A stretch of 6,751 bases of DNA from assembly GCA_018971455.1 (NCBI GenBank), contig JAGXAV010000111.1:1-6751 (forward strand), given 5' to 3'. The notes beneath the pieces are model-generated. The model was not told the origin of the DNA, ran no database searches, and saw nothing but the letters and a program-made list of their open reading frames with translations. Each line of letters begins with the position of its first letter. The first letter of the stretch is position 1. Below are positions 4,265 to 6,751 of this stretch, piece by piece. The position numbers and the translations under genes were made by a program. This stretch comes from Rhodospirillales bacterium. GTDB lineage: Bacteria > Pseudomonadota > Alphaproteobacteria > Acetobacterales > Acetobacteraceae.

Positions 4265-6445
4265 ATGACCGACTACCTCGCCCGCCTGAACCCCGAGCAG
4301 CGCCTTGCCGTGGAAACCACGGACGGCCCGCTGCTGGTGCTCGCCGGCGCCGGCACCGGCAAGACGCGCGTGCTGACCACGCGCTTCGCCCATATTCTGC
4401 TCACCGGCCGCGCCTGGCCGGGCCAGGTTCTGGCCGTCACCTTCACCAACAAGGCGGCGCGCGAGATGCGCGAGCGCGTCGGCGCCATGCTCGGCCGCCC
4501 GGCGGAGGGGCTGTGGCTCGGCACCTTCCACGCGCTCTGCGCGCGCATGCTGCGGGCGCACGCCGAGCTCGTGGGATTGACGGCAAGCTTCAACATTCTC
4601 GACAGCGACGACCAGCTGCGCCTGCTCAAGCAGGTGATGGAGGCCGACGGCATCGACACCAGGCGCTTCGCGCCGCCGGCGCTGATGGCGCTGATCCAGC
4701 GCTGGAAGGATCGCGGCCTGCCGCCGGCGCGGGTGACGCCGGCCGAGGACAGCGATTTCGCCAATGGCCGCGCGCGCGCGCTCTATGCCGCCTACCAGGA
4801 ACGGCTGCGCGCCCTCAACGTCGCCGATTTCGGCGATCTCCTGCTGCACACCACCGAGATCCTGCGCGAGCACCCGCAGATCCTGGCCCAGTACCACAGG
4901 AAGTTCCGCTACGTGCTGGTCGATGAATACCAGGACACCAACCTCGTGCAGTATCTCTGGCTGCGCCTGCTGGCCCAGGAGCACCGGAACATCTGCTGCG
5001 TCGGCGATGACGACCAGTCGATCTATTCCTGGCGCGGCGCGGAGGTCGAGAACATCCTGCGCTTCGAGAAGGATTTCCCCGGCGCGCGCATCGTCCGCCT
5101 CGAGCGCAACTACCGCTCGACCGCGCCGATCCTCGCCGCCGCCTCTGGCCTGATCGCCCATAATGAGGGGCGGTTAGGAAAAACCCTGCGCCCGGGCGGC
5201 AATGATGCGGGCGGCGAGAAGGTTAGCATCGTCGGGCTGTGGGATTCCGACGAGGAGGCCCGCATGGTCGCCGGCCGCATCGAGGCGCTGCGCGCCGAGG
5301 GCCACGCCCTCGCCGAAATCGCCATTCTCGTGCGCGCCGGCTTCCAGACCCGCGCCTTCGAGGAGCGGCTGATCACGCTCGCCATTCCCTATCGCGTGGT
5401 GGGCGGGCTGCGCTTCTACGAGCGCGCCGAAATCCGCGACGCCATCGCCTATGCCCGCATGCTGCACCAGCCGGCCGACGACCTGGCCTTCGAGCGCATC
5501 GTCAACCTGCCGCGCCGCGGCGTCGGCGAGCAGGCGCTGCGCGCCATGCACACGCGCGCCCGCGAGGCGCAGATCCCGCTCGCCGCCGCCGCGCTCGCAC
5601 TCGCCGAGGAAGGCGCCCTGCGCGGCAAACCGCGCGAGGAGATCAAGACCCTCTTCGCCGGCTTCGCGCGCTGGCGGGCGATGCTGGAGAGCGAGGGCCA
5701 TATCGTCACCCTCGCCACCCTGCTCGACGAGAGCGGCTACACCGCGATGTGGCGGCAGGACAAATCGCCGGAAGCGCCGGGGCGGCTGGAGAACCTGAAG
5801 GAGCTGGTGCGCGCGCTGGCCGATTTCGACACCCTGGCCGGCTTCCTCGACCATGTCAGCCTGGTGATGGAGAACGAGGAGAACGCCGCCACCGATCGCG
5901 TCGGGCTGATGACGCTGCACGCCGCCAAGGGCCTGGAGTTCGACACCGTGTTCCTGCCCGGCTGGGAGGAAGGATTGTTCCCCAGCCAGCGCACCATGGA
6001 TGAGAGCGGGGTCAAGGGGCTGGAGGAGGAGCGGCGGCTGGCCTATGTCGGCCTCACCCGCGCCCGCCGGCGGGCCATCGTCAGCCACGCCGCCAACCGG
6101 CGTATCTACGCCAACTGGCAGAGCAGCATCCCGAGCCGCTTCATCGACGAACTGCCCGAGGCGCATGTCGAACGGACGGGTGCCGCCCAGCTCCAGCGCG
6201 ACCGCATGATCGCGGCGCCGCCGATGGCCTTCCCCATGACCGCCCGCGCGCCGCGCGCCATCGAGGCGTGGGAGCAGCCCGCCCGCCCCGCGCGCGCCGT
6301 GCCGTTCGCCGTCGGCAGCCGCATCTTCCACCAGAAATTCGGCTACGGCACCGTCACCGCCGCGGTGGACGACAAGCTCGACATCGCGTTCGACAAGGCC
6401 GGCGACAAGCGCCTGCTCGACCGCTTCGTGGAACCCGCCCCATGA
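4265..6445 (+). CDS. uvrD: UvrD/PcrA-type superfamily 1A DNA helicase
   Basis: This is a 726-residue 3'-5' ATP-dependent DNA helicase for nucleotide excision repair, mismatch repair and removal of proteins or RecA from DNA. All SF1A motifs are present and intact: the Q-motif LNPEQRLAV (8-16), Walker A GAGTGKT (28-34), motif Ia AVTFTNKAAREM (57-68), GTFHALCARML (from 86), motif II DEYQDTN (220-226), motif III GDDDQSIYSWRGA (247-259), motif IV LERNYRS (279-285), motif V VGLMTLHAAKGLEF (546-559) and motif VI EEERRLAYVGLTRAR (587-601). The C-terminal PFAVGSRIFHQKFGYGTV segment (680 onward) is the Tudor-like module that in UvrD/PcrA contacts partners such as RNA polymerase. Length matches E. coli UvrD (720). 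The start at 4265 puts the Q-motif at its usual place; no strong ribosome-binding site precedes it. prmA begins within its stop codon. Rep is less likely because of the C-terminal module. Confidence 0.96.
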   Translation: MTDYLARLNPEQRLAVETTDGPLLVLAGAGTGKTRVLTTRFAHILLTGRAWPGQVLAVTFTNKAAREMRERVGAMLGRPAEGLWLGTFHALCARMLRAHAELVGLTASFNILDSDDQLRLLKQVMEADGIDTRRFAPPALMALIQRWKDRGLPPARVTPAEDSDFANGRARALYAAYQERLRALNVADFGDLLLHTTEILREHPQILAQYHRKFRYVLVDEYQDTNLVQYLWLRLLAQEHRNICCVGDDDQSIYSWRGAEVENILRFEKDFPGARIVRLERNYRSTAPILAAASGLIAHNEGRLGKTLRPGGNDAGGEKVSIVGLWDSDEEARMVAGRIEALRAEGHALAEIAILVRAGFQTRAFEERLITLAIPYRVVGGLRFYERAEIRDAIAYARMLHQPADDLAFERIVNLPRRGVGEQALRAMHTRAREAQIPLAAAALALAEEGALRGKPREEIKTLFAGFARWRAMLESEGHIVTLATLLDESGYTAMWRQDKSPEAPGRLENLKELVRALADFDTLAGFLDHVSLVMENEENAATDRVGLMTLHAAKGLEFDTVFLPGWEEGLFPSQRTMDESGVKGLEEERRLAYVGLTRARRRAIVSHAANRRIYANWQSSIPSRFIDELPEAHVERTGAAQLQRDRMIAAPPMAFPMTARAPRAIEAWEQPARPARAVPFAVGSRIFHQKFGYGTVTAAVDDKLDIAFDKAGDKRLLDRFVEPAP

Positions 6446-6751
6446 CCGCCCGCACCACCGCCCGCATCATCGCCCCACCGCCCCGGCGCGCGACCGGCCT
6501 GGAGACGGTCAGCGTGCTGGTGCCCGAGCACGCGCTCGCCGTCTACGAGGCCGCGCTGAAGCTCGCCTGCGGCACGGTCGGCCTGTTCCGCGACCCCAGC
6601 GACGACGACGATTCCTCGACCCTCTGGCACGTCGAGGGCGTCAAGGATGCCGGCGCGCGGGAGGAGGAGCTGGCCGGCGGCCTAGCGCTCGCCGCCCTGA
6701 TCAGCGGGGTCGAAGCCGAACTGCATCGGCGCGAGACCCCGGCCGAAGGCT
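6442..6751 (+). CDS. prmA: Ribosomal protein L11 methyltransferase, N-terminal part (cut by window end)
   Basis: PrmA trimethylates ribosomal protein L11 using S-adenosylmethionine. Only the first 103 codons are visible, covering the L11-recognition domain; the methyltransferase domain with its SAM-binding glycine motif lies beyond the edge. The visible part has ETVSVLVPEHALAVYEAAL (21-39), then VGLFRD, LWHVEGVK (61-68) and a helical EEELAGGLALAALISGVEAEL stretch. This resembles the N-terminal domain of alphaproteobacterial PrmA proteins from memory. The ATG overlaps the uvrD stop (ATGA at 6442-6445), which points to translational coupling in one transcription unit; there is no strong separate ribosome-binding site. 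About 18 residues before ETVSVLV are Arg/Pro/Ala-rich and may be poorly conserved, but no other ATG is available. An aspartate run (54-57) sits in the linker. The assignment rests on a partial sequence with no catalytic residue in view. Confidence 0.75.
   Translation, partial: MTARTTARIIAPPPRRATGLETVSVLVPEHALAVYEAALKLACGTVGLFRDPSDDDDSSTLWHVEGVKDAGAREEELAGGLALAALISGVEAELHRRETPAEG

Noticed and set aside
4226..6331. Long minus-strand open frames of 311 and 385 codons opposite uvrD
   Set aside because: They mirror the uvrD coding frame, show no family motifs and have no plausible ribosome-binding site. They are shadows of codon bias on the opposite strand.
1..6751. A hidden defence, mobile or novel multi-gene system
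   Set aside because: Every stretch is accounted for by six genes of known families (five housekeeping or envelope genes and one transporter) and short spacers. No transposase, integrase, toxin-antitoxin pair, direct-repeat array or RNA gene could be seen on either strand.

Overview
The window is very GC-rich (roughly 70% by eye), coding-dense chromosomal DNA. Gene content and codon use fit a high-GC alphaproteobacterium. The UvrD helicase followed directly by an L11 methyltransferase of this N-terminal type, and the separate mlaA-mlaC pair, suggest the Rhodospirillales/Acetobacterales neighbourhood; that placement is inference from family resemblance, not a search. I see no mobile element, CRISPR array, tRNA, rRNA or phage-like gene.

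Left part, minus strand (1-2142): read in transcription order, this is a lipid-asymmetry pair and then a membrane scaffold gene. mlaA (1363-2142) encodes the outer-membrane lipoprotein that extracts misplaced phospholipid. After 23 bases comes mlaC (710-1339), the periplasmic phospholipid carrier. A perfect 16-bp inverted repeat (671-708) starts one base after the mlaC stop and probably ends or attenuates that transcript. A slipin/stomatin-like SPFH gene follows (575 to beyond base 1, cut by the window edge). The inner-membrane MlaFEDB transporter is not in the window, so MlaC must deliver to a complex encoded elsewhere.

Centre (2143-4220): a 205-base divergent spacer separates mlaA from metF (2348-3313, plus), the methylenetetrahydrofolate reductase of the methionine/folate cycle. 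Its ATG has no evident ribosome-binding site and a promoter-like sequence ends just before it, so its mRNA may be leaderless. The folate-site glutamine conserved in well-studied MetF proteins appears to be threonine here. metF runs tail-to-tail into a minus-strand gene for a bile-acid:sodium-symporter-like membrane protein (3228-4220), and the two reading frames overlap by 86 bases.

Right part, plus strand (4265-6751): uvrD/pcrA, a complete superfamily 1A DNA helicase of 726 residues, overlaps by ATGA the start of prmA, ribosomal protein L11 methyltransferase, which is cut by the right edge. The two are probably one transcription unit. Only 44 bases separate uvrD from the divergent transporter gene.

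Overall this is ordinary housekeeping and envelope-maintenance DNA. I found no convincing new multi-gene system. The points most worth checking are the MetF substitution, the leaderless metF start, the 3' gene overlap, the two hairpins between mlaC and the slipin gene, and the unusual sodium-site region of the transporter.
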